DNA of 64,000 nt. Origin: Paenibacillus xerothermodurans. GTDB lineage: Bacteria > Bacillota > Bacilli > Paenibacillales > NBRC-103111. A model generated the notes under the pieces. That model saw nothing but the letters and a program-made list of their open reading frames with translations. It was not told the DNA's origin and searched no databases. The stretch covers positions 36,630 to 100,629 of the forward strand of contig NZ_NHRJ02000015.1 of the NCBI RefSeq assembly GCF_002220865.2, in the 5' to 3' direction. Below are positions 53,521-62,460 of the stretch, piece after piece; within the stretch, counting starts at the first letter, position 1; each line of letters begins with the position of its first letter. The translations under genes were made by a program, and so were the position numbers.

Positions 53521-54267
53521 TCACTGTTCTGTTAAAATAACCGGTCCGTGCGCTGTAATAGCGATAGTATGCTCATACTGAGCCGATAGGCCGCCATCTA
53601 TAGTTCTTGCCGTCCAACCATCCAGATCCACCTGAGTGTGATAAGCGCCGGTGTTGAGCATCGGTTCAATGGTGATCACCATGCCCTCTCTTAAGCGCGG
53701 CCCTTTTCCCGCCGGACCATAATGAGGAACCTGGGGCGCTTCATGCATCTCCCGGCCAATCCCGTGCCCGATAAAGTCACGCACCACACTCAACCCTTCG
53801 GCTTCGGCGTAGCTTTGGATCGCGTGCGATATGTCGCCGATCCGATTGCCGACAACAGCTTGCTGAATGCCTCGGTACAACGATTCTTTCGTGACCTTCA
53901 GCAAGTGGGAAGCTTGCGGAGATATGCTGCCCACAGCGTAAGACCATGCGGAGTCGGCGAGCCAGCCGTTTAGCTTTACCACCATGTCAACTGTCACGAT
54001 GTCCCCTTCTTTTAATGGGGTGTCGTTGGGAAAACCATGACAAATCACATCGTTAACCGAAGCACAGGTGGCAAAAGGATACCCATGAAACCCTTTTTGC
54101 TCTGGTGTGGCCCCATGCTCCGCCAAGTACTTTTCAACAAAAGCATCAATTTCAAGCGGAGTCACTCCAGGCTTTATTAACTTTGCTATTTCTCTGTGGC
54201 AGGCAGCCAGCAGCTCTCCGGCTTTCCGCATCAGCTCAATTTCTTCTGGCGTTTTGATAACAATCAT
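53521..54267 (-). CDS. map: Type I methionine aminopeptidase
   Basis: The 248-residue protein is a complete type Ia enzyme. Metal ligands are visible in order: Asp in GDIVTVDMVVKLNGWLADSA (two Asp), His in FIGHGIGREMHE, Glu in MVITIEPMLN, and Glu near the end in SAQYEHTIAITAHG. YPFATCASVNDVICHG forms part of the substrate pocket. It removes the N-terminal Met from new proteins. It is not next to secY/adk/infA, so this is probably the second, stand-alone copy (MapB/YflG type in B. subtilis). GACGGGAG is the ribosome site. Confidence 0.95.
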   Translation of the reverse strand: MIVIKTPEEIELMRKAGELLAACHREIAKLIKPGVTPLEIDAFVEKYLAEHGATPEQKGFHGYPFATCASVNDVICHGFPNDTPLKEGDIVTVDMVVKLNGWLADSAWSYAVGSISPQASHLLKVTKESLYRGIQQAVVGNRIGDISHAIQSYAEAEGLSVVRDFIGHGIGREMHEAPQVPHYGPAGKGPRLREGMVITIEPMLNTGAYHTQVDLDGWTARTIDGGLSAQYEHTIAITAHGPVILTEQ

Positions 54268-54300
54268 CGATAAGCACTCCCGTCATATTTTTTCCGTTAC

Positions 54301-54347
54301 AAAAAAGATAAAGAACACCGCGCCCCTCTCACAAGGACAATGTGTTC
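54301..54347 (-). terminator. Terminator or attenuator hairpin in the map leader
   Basis: On the minus strand gaacac (54347-54342) pairs with gtgttc (54318-54313) with an inner partly paired loop, and then TTTATCTTTTTT follows. It lies 34 bases before map and about 180 bases after the HAD gene. It could end the HAD transcript or act as a leader attenuator of map. Confidence 0.6.
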
Positions 54348-54529
54348 TCCGGGTTTTAGTCATAGTTTTACGTACGAATATAAGTATTTGTCGACACAAT
54401 GTCAAGCTATCCTTCAGACGGCCGCTGTCATGGGAACGTAAATCTTAAGCTAGTCTGTCAGCTTTTTTCTTATCGCGGACGCCACTTCTGTGGGATTCTC
54501 ACACTGAAAGTTATCGCCACCATTGAAGG

Positions 54530-55300
54530 CTATTCGTTAGAAGCCGGTTTTGTCGTGAACGCGCTGCCCCGAGCGATATAACTGCGGATCGCTTCCGGTA
54601 TTTCGCGAAGAGAGTTTAGGGTCAAAAACGCACCTGTCGGCTCTATGTTCACTTCTACGTTGTTAAAAGCCCACTCCTGCACCGCGGGCATAAAGATCGC
54701 ATGAATGCCCGCTGTCAAAGCCGGTGTAATGTCGGTGCGCAGCGAATTCCCGATCATCCAGGTGGATTTGCGGCCGAAACCTTCCTTACGAATAAGCGCC
54801 TCCAAGAAATCAATAGTCTTATGCCGTGCGACATGGATGCGGCTGCCAAAAAAACGCACTAAGCCAGCTTCAGTCACCTTGCGCATTTGAATTTCCAGGT
54901 CGCCTCCGGTATATAGATGCAGCACGTGGCCTTCGGCCTGCAATTCAGTTAGCGTCTCGAACACAAAAGGGTAAGGTTCAATGCTATGTCCGTACACCCC
55001 TCTGCCCAGCTCCGTCAAACGTTCGATTTCCCCCGGCCGTTGCGAGCGTCCGGTCACATCGGAGAAAAATAGATAGGTATCAACGAACGATTGGGGAAAA
55101 TGATCCGGTTCAAATCCGCTGATTAAAACGCGTTTAAGATCTACTTCCGCCTGCTTGTTTTTGATATCTTCGACAGGAATCTGGTACGAGTGAAACCACA
55201 TCTCCATCAGGTCCGCAAACTGATCAATGACCAGATCAAAATATTTATTACAATGTATCAATGTGTCGTCTAGGTCGAATAAAATGGTTTGTTTTGTCAT
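54530..55300 (-). CDS. HAD-superfamily hydrolase
   Basis: The 256-residue protein has motif I DLDDTLI near the N-terminus with both catalytic Asp, an all-helical cap (residues 20-110), motif II TGG near 135 (VLHLYTGGDLEIQ), a motif III Lys near 160, and motif IV GNSLRTDITPALTAG. It is a class with a C1 cap, as in phosphoglycolate phosphatase-like enzymes. The substrate, a small phosphate ester, is unknown. It is cytoplasmic. The map gene follows on the same strand after 262 bases and a hairpin. Confidence 0.88.
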   Translation of the reverse strand: MTKQTILFDLDDTLIHCNKYFDLVIDQFADLMEMWFHSYQIPVEDIKNKQAEVDLKRVLISGFEPDHFPQSFVDTYLFFSDVTGRSQRPGEIERLTELGRGVYGHSIEPYPFVFETLTELQAEGHVLHLYTGGDLEIQMRKVTEAGLVRFFGSRIHVARHKTIDFLEALIRKEGFGRKSTWMIGNSLRTDITPALTAGIHAIFMPAVQEWAFNNVEVNIEPTGAFLTLNSLREIPEAIRSYIARGSAFTTKPASNE

Positions 55301-55430
55301 AGCAAACTCCGTTTTTTCTCACAATTATACCACGGCGTATGGTAAAATCCCACTTTTGACGGCTTTGAGCTGCCTGCCGAAGTCCTTTGAGTAGTTCCAT
55401 TTATATGATTGGGTTCCTTGGATTGCTACT

Positions 55431-56567
55431 TTATTTCGGCAAATAAGCTTTGGGATCGGTACTTTGTCCATTGCGCACCACTTCATAGTGAAGATGAGGG
55501 CCCGTACTACGGCCGGAGGATCCAAGCTTTCCTACTTGTTGGCCACGCTCGACCTGTTGGCCGCGGTGGACAACAGTTCTGTTGAGATGCATGTACCAGG
55601 TGCGCAGACCGTTGCCATGCTCTATCACTACGTGGTGGCCATGAAATTTATCGCAACCGACAATAATCGCAATGCCTCTGGCTGCAGCGTACACAGGATC
55701 ATTCAATTTGCCCGCGATGTCTATGCCCCGGTGAAAGCTGAGCTTATCGGTGATCGGATCTTTTCGGTAGCCGAAATTCGATGTCACCGTCCGGGACACG
55801 GTCGGCCATAGGCTTGGGATTCGGAGTGCTTGCTCTCGTTGGTTGAGCAAACGCTGCTTGGCTTGCGTCCATCGCGCATGCAAGGCATGCATATCCTCTT
55901 GCAAGGATACGTAACAGGCATCGGTATTATGGATCAGCCCGCCGATATGATGTACTAATACCTGATGCGCCGATCCATTAAATCCGGCTGTCAAGGCGGG
56001 GGAGGCCGCGGTCAGCGTTGAGGTAATGGCACGTTTCATCTCCGCAGAGCTAATAGCGGAGACAGTCCCGGCACCCCCGGCGCCGTCGACAATTGACGAG
56101 CCGAACGACGCGCCCGAGGTATCATGCTGGGTTGCCGATTCCTTCTCGGTGGTTCGACTTGTGCGCAGCGTGATGGACTGGCCCGAACCACTCGACTCGT
56201 CCGTGGCTGTCAGCTGCCGCAGATCGAACTCCAGCTGCTTTATTTCTTCTACTTTGCTGCGTAGCTCTGCTGCCTGCTGTGAGAGTTCGAAGACCTTTTT
56301 TTGCAATTCGTCAATCGTTCTGTTTTTGCTGGCCAAGTCTTGTTGAAGCTGGCGGGTTTGGATGTGTAAGTTTGATTCAGCCACACTTGCGGACGCCATT
56401 GAGTGTAAACGCATGCTGTACAACCAATGGCCTGCACCGGCCACGAGCAGCAGCCCTAGCGCTAGACCGGCCAATGCCCCGCGGGATAATTTAATCCGCG
56501 TAACGTCCGAATTCGCCCCTGGAATGATGACCAGTGTGAACTGACTTTGCAACCATTTCAATCGCAT
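55431..56567 (-). CDS. M23-family membrane-anchored peptidase
   Basis: From the ATG at 56567 (AAAGGAGCTATC upstream) the protein has 378 residues. A basic N-terminus (VIIPGANSDVTRIKLSRG) and one membrane helix near residue 30-50 precede a coiled coil (QLQQDLASKNRTIDELQKKV), a Ser/Thr/Gly-rich linker, and the C-terminal lysostaphin-like M23 domain. Zinc ligands are present in FHRGIDIA and GPHLHYEV, with HGNGLRTWYMHL between. The layout matches DipM/MepM- and SpoIIQ-like peptidases that act on or scaffold at the wall. It should face outward and cleave peptidoglycan cross-bridges. Confidence 0.9.
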   Translation of the reverse strand: MRLKWLQSQFTLVIIPGANSDVTRIKLSRGALAGLALGLLLVAGAGHWLYSMRLHSMASASVAESNLHIQTRQLQQDLASKNRTIDELQKKVFELSQQAAELRSKVEEIKQLEFDLRQLTATDESSGSGQSITLRTSRTTEKESATQHDTSGASFGSSIVDGAGGAGTVSAISSAEMKRAITSTLTAASPALTAGFNGSAHQVLVHHIGGLIHNTDACYVSLQEDMHALHARWTQAKQRLLNQREQALRIPSLWPTVSRTVTSNFGYRKDPITDKLSFHRGIDIAGKLNDPVYAAARGIAIIVGCDKFHGHHVVIEHGNGLRTWYMHLNRTVVHRGQQVERGQQVGKLGSSGRSTGPHLHYEVVRNGQSTDPKAYLPK

Positions 56568-56803
56568 GATAGCTCCTTTCGGAATACTGCAGCCCTCATA
56601 CAAATGCAAAAAAGGGCAATCGATGAACCGTCAGGCATGCAAATCCCTGTGGTAACAGCTCACACCCTTCATGCAAGATCCTTCATATATTTCCCTGTGA
56701 TGCAAAAAATTATTATTTTGCAGCTTGGCACACCCATCCTTCGGCCGTTGCTGTCGAATTCTTCTCGGTACAAGATCCTGCGGCCGTAGCTGTTGGATTC
56801 ATT

Positions 56804-57694
56804 TTAGTCGATGAACGACAGCACAGGCTCTAAATTTTGCGCAGGCGTCTGACCGATCAGATCACCCAGGCTGTTCAGCCGGTCCTGTATAGTCAGAAGA
56901 TTGAAATCCCGTGGATCACATCGGCGGGCCACTTCATCCCAACGGAGCGGGGTGGATACGGTGGCGGCGCGTCGCGCGCGGGGGGTATAGGGGGCGGACA
57001 ACGTTTTCCCATGCCAGTGCTGCAAGTAGTCGATGTAGATCAACGTCCCACGATCTTTTTTCATCCGTTCGATGGTGAACAGCCTTGGATGCTTCTGCAC
57101 TGCGTACTGCGCGACAAAATGGCCGATCTTGCGCAGCTGATCGAATGTATACTGGCGTGCTATCGGCACGTAGATTTGCACACCGGTCGCCCCTGAGGTT
57201 TTGGGGACGGATTTAATACCCATGCGATCCAACGACTCGCCTATGATTTCAGCGGCCTCCATGATGCGCGGCTCCGGATCCACACTCGGATCGATGTCTA
57301 TCAGCCATTCCGCCGGCAGTTCTTCTCCGATTCGGGTGAACGACGGGTGGAACTCCAAGCAGGCCAGGTTACCCAGCCACAGCAATGTCGGCAGCGAATC
57401 CAATACTACATAGTTCACATCACCAAGCTCCGCAGTTTTCACAAAGTCGGGAAGAGGATCCGGTGCATTTTTTTGGTAAAATGATTTTCCCGCATACCCA
57501 TTGGGGTACCGGATTGTTGTTAAGTAGCGTCCGCGGCAGTATTCAAGTAAAAAGGGCGCGAGAGCCATAAGCTTCTCGAGATACATAACTTTACTGATGC
57601 CCATCTCCGGCCACAGCAGCTTGTCCGGGTTGGTAACGGTGATTTCCTGGCCTTCAATCAGTACGACGCCCTTATTTTTTGTTGCAGCAGCCAA
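56804..57694 (-). CDS. LigD-type DNA polymerase/primase domain protein (NHEJ)
   Basis: TTG at 57694 lies behind GGAG, giving 296 residues. TNPDKLLWPEMGISKVMYLE near residue 21, WLGNLACLEFHPS near 106, AEWLIDIDPS with the metal-binding Asp133 and Asp135, and TIERMKKDRGTLIYIDYLQH with the third Asp form a complete archaeo-eukaryotic primase-type polymerase domain. In bacterial non-homologous end joining this domain fills gaps and adds ribonucleotides at breaks. It is encoded separately from the ligase, whose gene ends 26 bases upstream. Most other bacteria fuse the two in LigD. No ku gene was seen in the window. Confidence 0.92.
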   Translation of the reverse strand: MAAATKNKGVVLIEGQEITVTNPDKLLWPEMGISKVMYLEKLMALAPFLLEYCRGRYLTTIRYPNGYAGKSFYQKNAPDPLPDFVKTAELGDVNYVVLDSLPTLLWLGNLACLEFHPSFTRIGEELPAEWLIDIDPSVDPEPRIMEAAEIIGESLDRMGIKSVPKTSGATGVQIYVPIARQYTFDQLRKIGHFVAQYAVQKHPRLFTIERMKKDRGTLIYIDYLQHWHGKTLSAPYTPRARRAATVSTPLRWDEVARRCDPRDFNLLTIQDRLNSLGDLIGQTPAQNLEPVLSFID

Positions 57695-57720
57695 GTCACA
57701 ACACTCCTATCATATTGTGT

Positions 57721-58641
57721 TCACGGCATGTCATGCAGCCGTACGATTTTTGGATGGCGGAGATGTCCGTCATCGGTCATGTCCAAACCGGTCACTGTAC
57801 AGCCGAACGGCCTCTGCAGCCACAGAATCTGTTCCTTTTTTAAATCCATCGGCAGATCGGTGAAAATTGGGGCTTCGGATTGTCTTTTCAGGCCTTCTTC
57901 CAACAGCAGCTTTCTGCGTTGTTCGTTCAAGCCTGAGGCTACCCGGCCGAACAAGACGCCGTCCTTCACCATAACCAGGCTGGCTACTTGGCCGCCACGT
58001 ATGATTAAGCCGGCTATATCTACTTCGAACTCGAGCGCTGTTTTTTTCTTGTACCAGTCCCTGTGGTTTTTACCGGAGCTGTATGGACTCGTTAGCCGCT
58101 TGCAAACCACACCCTCCCAGCCGGCCTCAGTCACCCAATTCCAAAGTGCCTTGGCATTATCAAACAAGTCTGCCACAAACAACTGCGGCTGTTTTTCCGG
58201 TACCAGCTCCCGCAGCATGCGATGGCGCTGGGCAAACGGCAGTTGTCGGAGGTCTTCTCCATTCAAATGCAGCAGATCGAACAGCACATAAATAAAGTGG
58301 TTTCCAGTTCTAACCGACGGCCCGGCGTTAGGTCCCGATCGGGAGCGTTCCCGCTGGAGAATCAATTGGAAGTTCGGCCGCTGGCGACTTTGATCAAAAA
58401 TCACGGCTTCGCCATCGAGTAAGCAATTCTGCTTTAACCATGGCTGAAGCAGCGCTACCGCTTCCGGGTACAATGAGGTTTTATTCAGAAGCCGTCTTGA
58501 AAAAAGCTCCACCCGTTCATTCTCCACCCGTGCGAGCAGCCGGACGCCATCCCATTTGATTTGATAACCCCAATCGTTCCCAACCGGCAGTGCGTCAACG
58601 GCGATTGGAGCCATTGGCTCTTTTGGCAGCTCAATGGTCAT
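57721..58641 (-). CDS. ligD: ATP-dependent DNA ligase, LigD ligase domain (NHEJ)
   Basis: From the ATG at 58641 the protein has 306 residues. QIKWDGVRLL holds the adenylated Lys29; LLDGEAVIFD, FDLLHLNGEDL, WEGVVCKRLTSPY and RDWYKKKTALEFEVDIAGLI follow, the nucleotidyltransferase motifs through motif V, with an OB-fold C-terminus. It seals breaks in non-homologous end joining. The start overlaps the TGA of the preceding small ORF as ATGA, which supports this start over the GTG at 58674. The polymerase-domain gene follows after 26 bases, so ligase and polymerase form an operon. Confidence 0.92.
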   Translation of the reverse strand: MTIELPKEPMAPIAVDALPVGNDWGYQIKWDGVRLLARVENERVELFSRRLLNKTSLYPEAVALLQPWLKQNCLLDGEAVIFDQSRQRPNFQLILQRERSRSGPNAGPSVRTGNHFIYVLFDLLHLNGEDLRQLPFAQRHRMLRELVPEKQPQLFVADLFDNAKALWNWVTEAGWEGVVCKRLTSPYSSGKNHRDWYKKKTALEFEVDIAGLIIRGGQVASLVMVKDGVLFGRVASGLNEQRRKLLLEEGLKRQSEAPIFTDLPMDLKKEQILWLQRPFGCTVTGLDMTDDGHLRHPKIVRLHDMP

Positions 58642-58916
58642 AATGAAGGCTGCCTCATCTTTAGCGAACTCCACCCTGTCTCGCTTCTCACCCGCATGAC
58701 TCCTAACGAATAGTTACACGTGCTTACTTTTTTCTCCCATTCCTGCCGCACCTGAGTACTGGCACCTATCTCAACACCGGCTCCTAGTGTTCTACTGTCC
58801 TGCTCATAGGGCTTTCGGCAGGATATGGCACTTGTCTCTATATCGGCGAACGCCCTAGGACGGACGCACGCGTAACTTCGGATGACGGCCCTATGCCATG
58901 GCGTGTTAATGTGCAT
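58638..58916 (-). CDS. Small ORF translationally coupled to ligD (92 residues)
   Basis: ATG at 58916 lies behind AAAAGGAGGCACAC, a perfect ribosome site. The product starts MHINTPWHRAVIRSYACVRP and ends in SETGWSSLKMRQPSL. Its TGA overlaps the ligase ATG (ATGA), a classic coupling arrangement. The residue composition (many Arg, Ser, Cys; no clear fold) is not strongly protein-like, and no family is recognised; it is not Ku. It could be a real small protein, or a leader that couples translation of the ligase. Confidence 0.45.
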   Translation of the reverse strand: MHINTPWHRAVIRSYACVRPRAFADIETSAISCRKPYEQDSRTLGAGVEIGASTQVRQEWEKKVSTCNYSLGVMRVRSETGWSSLKMRQPSL

Positions 58917-59096
58917 GTGTGCCTCCTTTTGCTTCATAGACAAAGTCTGCCACAATGAACCTATGATGCCCTGTCTGAGCTCAAGGTATGAATGATTCGC
59001 GAGACATGAGGAATGATACAACTGAAGTCGATAGCGTAAAAAAGCGCAGCCTAAATTCATGTCGACGTGCAATTGCGGCAGGAGGTGAGACTCACA

Positions 59097-59276
59097 GTGC
59101 AAGTAACTCGTGCAAAAGAAATTCTTCAGTCGGAAGCCAGAATTGACGTGAAGCTAGATGGTACGCCGGTCTGGATTGATAGTGTGGACGCTGAACAAGC
59201 TACGGCGAGCGTACACATGGAGGAGCAGCCCGAGGTCAGGCGGGTTGTGTCCGTGACAGAGCTGCAAGAAGCGTAA
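59097..59276 (+). CDS. sspH: H-type small acid-soluble spore protein
   Basis: GTG at 59097 lies behind AGGAGGTGAGACTCACA. The 59-residue protein matches SspH: VQVTRAKEILQSEARIDVKL, DGTPVWIDSVD, and a C-terminal VVSVTELQEA. Minor H-type SASPs are made in the forespore and remain in the spore core; unlike alpha/beta SASPs they are not major DNA-coating proteins. A longer start at 59067 would lie before the ribosome site. No SigG promoter was assigned with confidence. Confidence 0.88.
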   Translation: MQVTRAKEILQSEARIDVKLDGTPVWIDSVDAEQATASVHMEEQPEVRRVVSVTELQEA

Positions 59277-59458
59277 AAACTGCGGAACTACTGCTAAAGC
59301 TCACAGATCAACTTCTTGCAATCCCGGCTGATCGACGAGCGCTGTGCACATACACGCGGCCGCCGCGCAGGCAGGAACAGCGCTCGGCTCGGAGTAGTGT
59401 GTATGCTTACCCGCTCTCCACGTCCATGCCGGATTATAGTGCTGATTAATGATGTCCA

Positions 59459-59495
59459 AGCCCTCCCTTGAATGCTGAAGGTGGAGGGCTCTTCG
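59459..59495 (+). terminator. Hairpin upstream of thiL, possible terminator
   Basis: agccctcc (59459-59466) pairs with ggagggct (59483-59490), with an inner cctt/aagg. Only CTTCGT follows, so termination would be weak. Confidence 0.35.
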
Positions 59496-59502
59496 TGTCG
59501 TA

Positions 59503-59531
59503 TTGCGGCGTGGCATCGGGAGGGCTATAAT
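59503..59531 (+). promoter_or_regulatory. SigA promoter of the thiL-tsaE-tsaB-rimI-tsaD operon
   Basis: TTGCGG (59503-59508), a 17-base spacer and a perfect TATAAT (59526-59531). It lies 32 bases upstream of the thiL start. Confidence 0.75.
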
Positions 59532-59562
59532 AGGAGCAATACGTGACGGAGGCGGATTTGGC

Positions 59563-60588
59563 TTGAGCACATTGGATGAATTTGCATTGATCCGCTTATT
59601 AACGGAGGGTAAGCAATCACCGGCCTTCGAACGAACGCACGGCATCAGCACGGGGATCGGCGACGATGCGGCTGTCGCTAACGTAACGGCGGGGTACCAG
59701 CTTGTAATGACCTGTGACACAATGGCCGAAACCGTACATTTCAAAAATATCACCATGCGCAGCAGCGACATCGGCTATAAGGCCATGGCTGCAGCGGTCA
59801 GCGACATCGCGGCCATGGGCGCGCGTCCTCGTTATGCGCTGGTGGCATTAAGCTTTCCGGCCGGAACCCCAGCGGAAAGGCTGGCACAAATTTACGAGGG
59901 CTTGTACGAGTGCGCGCACAAGTATGACGTCGTTGTCGCAGGCGGTGACACCACGGCGTCGGCCTCCGGCATTACGATCACGGTAGCTGTAATCGGCGAG
60001 GTCGAAGCCGGTAAGGCACTTCTTCGCTCCACCGCCGGTCCTGGTGATGTGCTGGTGGCAACCGGTTGGCTTGGCTGTTCAGCAGCGGGCTTGGACTACT
60101 TGCTTAGCCGCGCGGAAGCGGCCGAGTCATGGCCGCAGCAGTGGCACGCATATGAGAGCTTGGTGCGAGCGCACTGCCGTCCGGAACCACAAGTTGAAGC
60201 CGGGCTGCTGCTGCAGCAGTCTGGAGCATGTACCGCCTTAAATGATGTGAGTGACGGATTGGCCAGCGAAGCATGGGAAATCGCGGAGGCTTCGGGTGTT
60301 GGCATTGACCTGATTGAGGAACGGATCCCAGTGGCGCACGAGCTTTTAACGTATGCTCAAAAGGCCGACAAGAGTCCCCTTGATTATATTTTATTCGGTG
60401 GCGAAGACTATCAGTTGGTTGGTACCATGCGTGCTGAGCATGCCATCGCAATGCAGATGAAATTTAAAGAGGCAGGGCTGAGATTGTACATAATCGGCTA
60501 CGTGCATGAGCAGGCTCAAGGCGTGAGGCTTGTTCAGATAGATGGGAATGTCGTACCAATTGAGAAAAAAGGGTATCACCATTTTTGA
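59563..60588 (+). CDS. thiL: Thiamine-monophosphate kinase
   Basis: TTG at 59563 follows GGAGG by ten bases and opens a 341-residue protein that starts LSTLDEFALIRLLT. The ATP/magnesium site is visible: THGISTGIGDDAAVANVTAG near residue 27, VMTCDTMAETVHF near 50, the SDIAAMGARPRYAL motif near 80, AGGDTTASASGITI near 126, and NDVSDGLASEA and FGGEDYQL further on. It makes thiamine diphosphate from thiamine monophosphate. The thiL-tsaE-tsaB-rimI-tsaD order is common in Paenibacillus-type genomes. tsaE starts 16 bases after its stop. Confidence 0.95.
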   Translation: MSTLDEFALIRLLTEGKQSPAFERTHGISTGIGDDAAVANVTAGYQLVMTCDTMAETVHFKNITMRSSDIGYKAMAAAVSDIAAMGARPRYALVALSFPAGTPAERLAQIYEGLYECAHKYDVVVAGGDTTASASGITITVAVIGEVEAGKALLRSTAGPGDVLVATGWLGCSAAGLDYLLSRAEAAESWPQQWHAYESLVRAHCRPEPQVEAGLLLQQSGACTALNDVSDGLASEAWEIAEASGVGIDLIEERIPVAHELLTYAQKADKSPLDYILFGGEDYQLVGTMRAEHAIAMQMKFKEAGLRLYIIGYVHEQAQGVRLVQIDGNVVPIEKKGYHHF

Positions 60589-60603
60589 AAGGATTTGAGG
60601 ATC

Positions 60604-61089
60604 ATGGCAGCGCCGCGCTCATATTCTTACATCGCACACAATTTAGAGGAAACCGCGGCGCTGGCAGCTGTTCTCGCCGCTAAGTTTCAACCAAGCACTG
60701 TAGTGACGCTGGACGGAGAATTAGGCGCTGGGAAAACGGCTTTTTCACAGGCGGTAGCCAGAACGCTCGGTGTGAAGGGAATTGTAAACAGCCCGACGTT
60801 TACGATTATCAAAGAATATCAAGGGGAGAAACTTCCCCTTTACCATATGGATGTCTACCGGCTAACGACGGATGAAGCTCACGACCTTGGATTGGACGAG
60901 TATTTTTACGGGTTTGGTGTGACATTGATTGAGTGGGCATCTCTGATTGAGGATTTGCTGCCGGCCGACCGGCTCACTGTGCGCGTACAACATTCGGACA
61001 ACCAATCCCGGCTGTTCGAACTTATCCCGCATGGAGAGCCGTACATCAGCTGGTGTGAGCAGTTAAAGGAGAGCGGAATTTTACAATGA
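60604..61089 (+). CDS. tsaE: tRNA threonylcarbamoyladenosine biosynthesis ATPase TsaE
   Basis: From the ATG at 60604 (GAAAGGA upstream) the protein has 161 residues. The P-loop GELGAGKTAFSQAVARTL, switch I-like NSPTFTIIKEY, and LYHMDVYRL mark the TsaE family. TsaE binds the TsaB-TsaD pair and uses ATP to reset it between rounds of t6A formation at A37 of ANN-decoding tRNAs. Its stop overlaps the tsaB start (ATGA), so the two are translationally coupled. Confidence 0.95.
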   Translation: MAAPRSYSYIAHNLEETAALAAVLAAKFQPSTVVTLDGELGAGKTAFSQAVARTLGVKGIVNSPTFTIIKEYQGEKLPLYHMDVYRLTTDEAHDLGLDEYFYGFGVTLIEWASLIEDLLPADRLTVRVQHSDNQSRLFELIPHGEPYISWCEQLKESGILQ

Positions 61090-61925
61090 AAATTAGTTTA
61101 AATGCAGCCGATGACGGTACTTTACTAGCGGTTGACACCTCTACGAGCTCTATGTCGGTAGCATTGATGCGCGGCGGCGAACTGCTTGGTGAACTCAATT
61201 CGACAGCGGAGCGGAACCACTCGATCCACTTGCTTCCTCATATCCGGCAAGTGCTGGCGGAGGCCCGCTTGCATTCGAGCGAGCTGGATGCGTTCGCAGT
61301 AGGCGTTGGGCCCGGATCCTATACCGGCGTGCGGATCGGAGTGACGGTAGCCAAAACGTTCGCTTGGACGCATGGGCTGGCACTGCTTGGTGTGTCGAGT
61401 TTGGAGGGACTGGCTCTCGGAGCCGGCGAAACATTTATACACAGTGACCAAGCCGCTGTGGATAGGGCTGACCAAGTGTCATCAGCGATCACCAAGCTCA
61501 CTCGGCAGCATGAAACTATGTGGATCGTCCCAATGATCGAAGCGCGGAGGGGACAAGCTTTCACCGGTTTGTATCAGGCGTCGCACCAAGGTTGGACTTG
61601 CAAAGTGCCCGACGGCATTCGCTTGATGTCCGTCTGGGCGGACGAAATACTGGAGCAAGCACTGAAGCTGCCAAAAGACAAACAGCCCGATCGAATCCTA
61701 TTCGCAGGTGAAACTGCCCTTCACGGAGAAGTGCTTGAACGCTTTTTTGGGGCTTGGCCGGGGCAATCCGGCGTTGTGGCACAGGAGATGCGCGGGCGCC
61801 ATATCGCAGATCTCGCAAGGCGCCAGTGGCAGGCCGGACACGTGGAGAATGCACATCGGCTCGTCCCGAACTACACACAGCTGACGGAAGCGGAAGCCAA
61901 ACTGCTATCGCAAAAACAATCATAA
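61086..61925 (+). CDS. tsaB: tRNA threonylcarbamoyladenosine biosynthesis protein TsaB
   Basis: The 279-residue protein has the ASKHA fold signatures LLAVDTSTSSMSVALMRGGE near residue 13 and FAVGVGPGSYTGVRIGVTV near 70, but lacks the catalytic HxxxH. It is the partner and platform for TsaD in t6A synthesis. It is longer than the Escherichia protein by about 45 residues, as usual in Bacillales. It starts inside the end of tsaE, and rimI follows after 15 bases. Confidence 0.95.
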   Translation: MKISLNAADDGTLLAVDTSTSSMSVALMRGGELLGELNSTAERNHSIHLLPHIRQVLAEARLHSSELDAFAVGVGPGSYTGVRIGVTVAKTFAWTHGLALLGVSSLEGLALGAGETFIHSDQAAVDRADQVSSAITKLTRQHETMWIVPMIEARRGQAFTGLYQASHQGWTCKVPDGIRLMSVWADEILEQALKLPKDKQPDRILFAGETALHGEVLERFFGAWPGQSGVVAQEMRGRHIADLARRQWQAGHVENAHRLVPNYTQLTEAEAKLLSQKQS

Positions 61926-61940
61926 GGGAGGCGCAAACGG

Positions 61941-62435
61941 GTGGAGCCAAACGGACGACCGACCGAGGCGGCGGGACCAGTGGAATTTCGCTCCATGAGG
62001 TTAGACGACATTCCGGCTATCTGTGCTATCGAGCAGGAGGCATTTGCGACACCGTGGACCGCGGGTGCTTTCCAAAATGAGTTGACGACAAATCAATTTG
62101 CCAGATATGTGGTAATGGAGCACCATGGCGAAGTCATTGGTTACGGCGGCATGTGGATGATTATGGATGAAGCTCATGTTACGAACGTCGCAGTGCGAAA
62201 AGACTGCCGAGGAAGAAAGCTGGGAGAACGGTTGATGCGGGAACTGAAGCAGCTGGCCGACTTTTTGGGGGCGTCTCGCATGACGCTGGAAGTTCGGCCG
62301 TCTAACTTGGTGGCGCAGCGGCTCTATGAAAAACTGGGATTTTACTCCGTTGGGGTCCGAAGGGGGTATTATACCGATAATAAGGAGGATGCCCTCGTCA
62401 TGTGGGCCGACCTAGCGAATCACAACCGCATTTAA
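61941..62435 (+). CDS. rimI: Ribosomal protein N-acetyltransferase RimI-like
   Basis: GTG at 61941 follows GGGAGGCGC. The 164-residue protein is a GNAT acetyltransferase: [20 protein letters not shown] at the start, the acetyl-CoA pyrophosphate loop [20 protein letters not shown] near 92, and [31 protein letters not shown] near 118. RimI acetylates the N-terminus of S18 in Escherichia. Its position between tsaB and tsaD is standard. Confidence 0.93.
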   Translation: MEPNGRPTEAAGPVEFRSMRLDDIPAICAIEQEAFATPWTAGAFQNELTTNQFARYVVMEHHGEVIGYGGMWMIMDEAHVTNVAVRKDCRGRKLGERLMRELKQLADFLGASRMTLEVRPSNLVAQRLYEKLGFYSVGVRRGYYTDNKEDALVMWADLANHNRI

Positions 62436-62460
62436 AACGAATTCACAGGGGAATGCAAAA

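Noticed and set aside
58638..58916. Small ORF before ligD as a Ku protein
   Set aside because: It is far too short and shows no Ku motif; only the start-stop coupling is retained as evidence.
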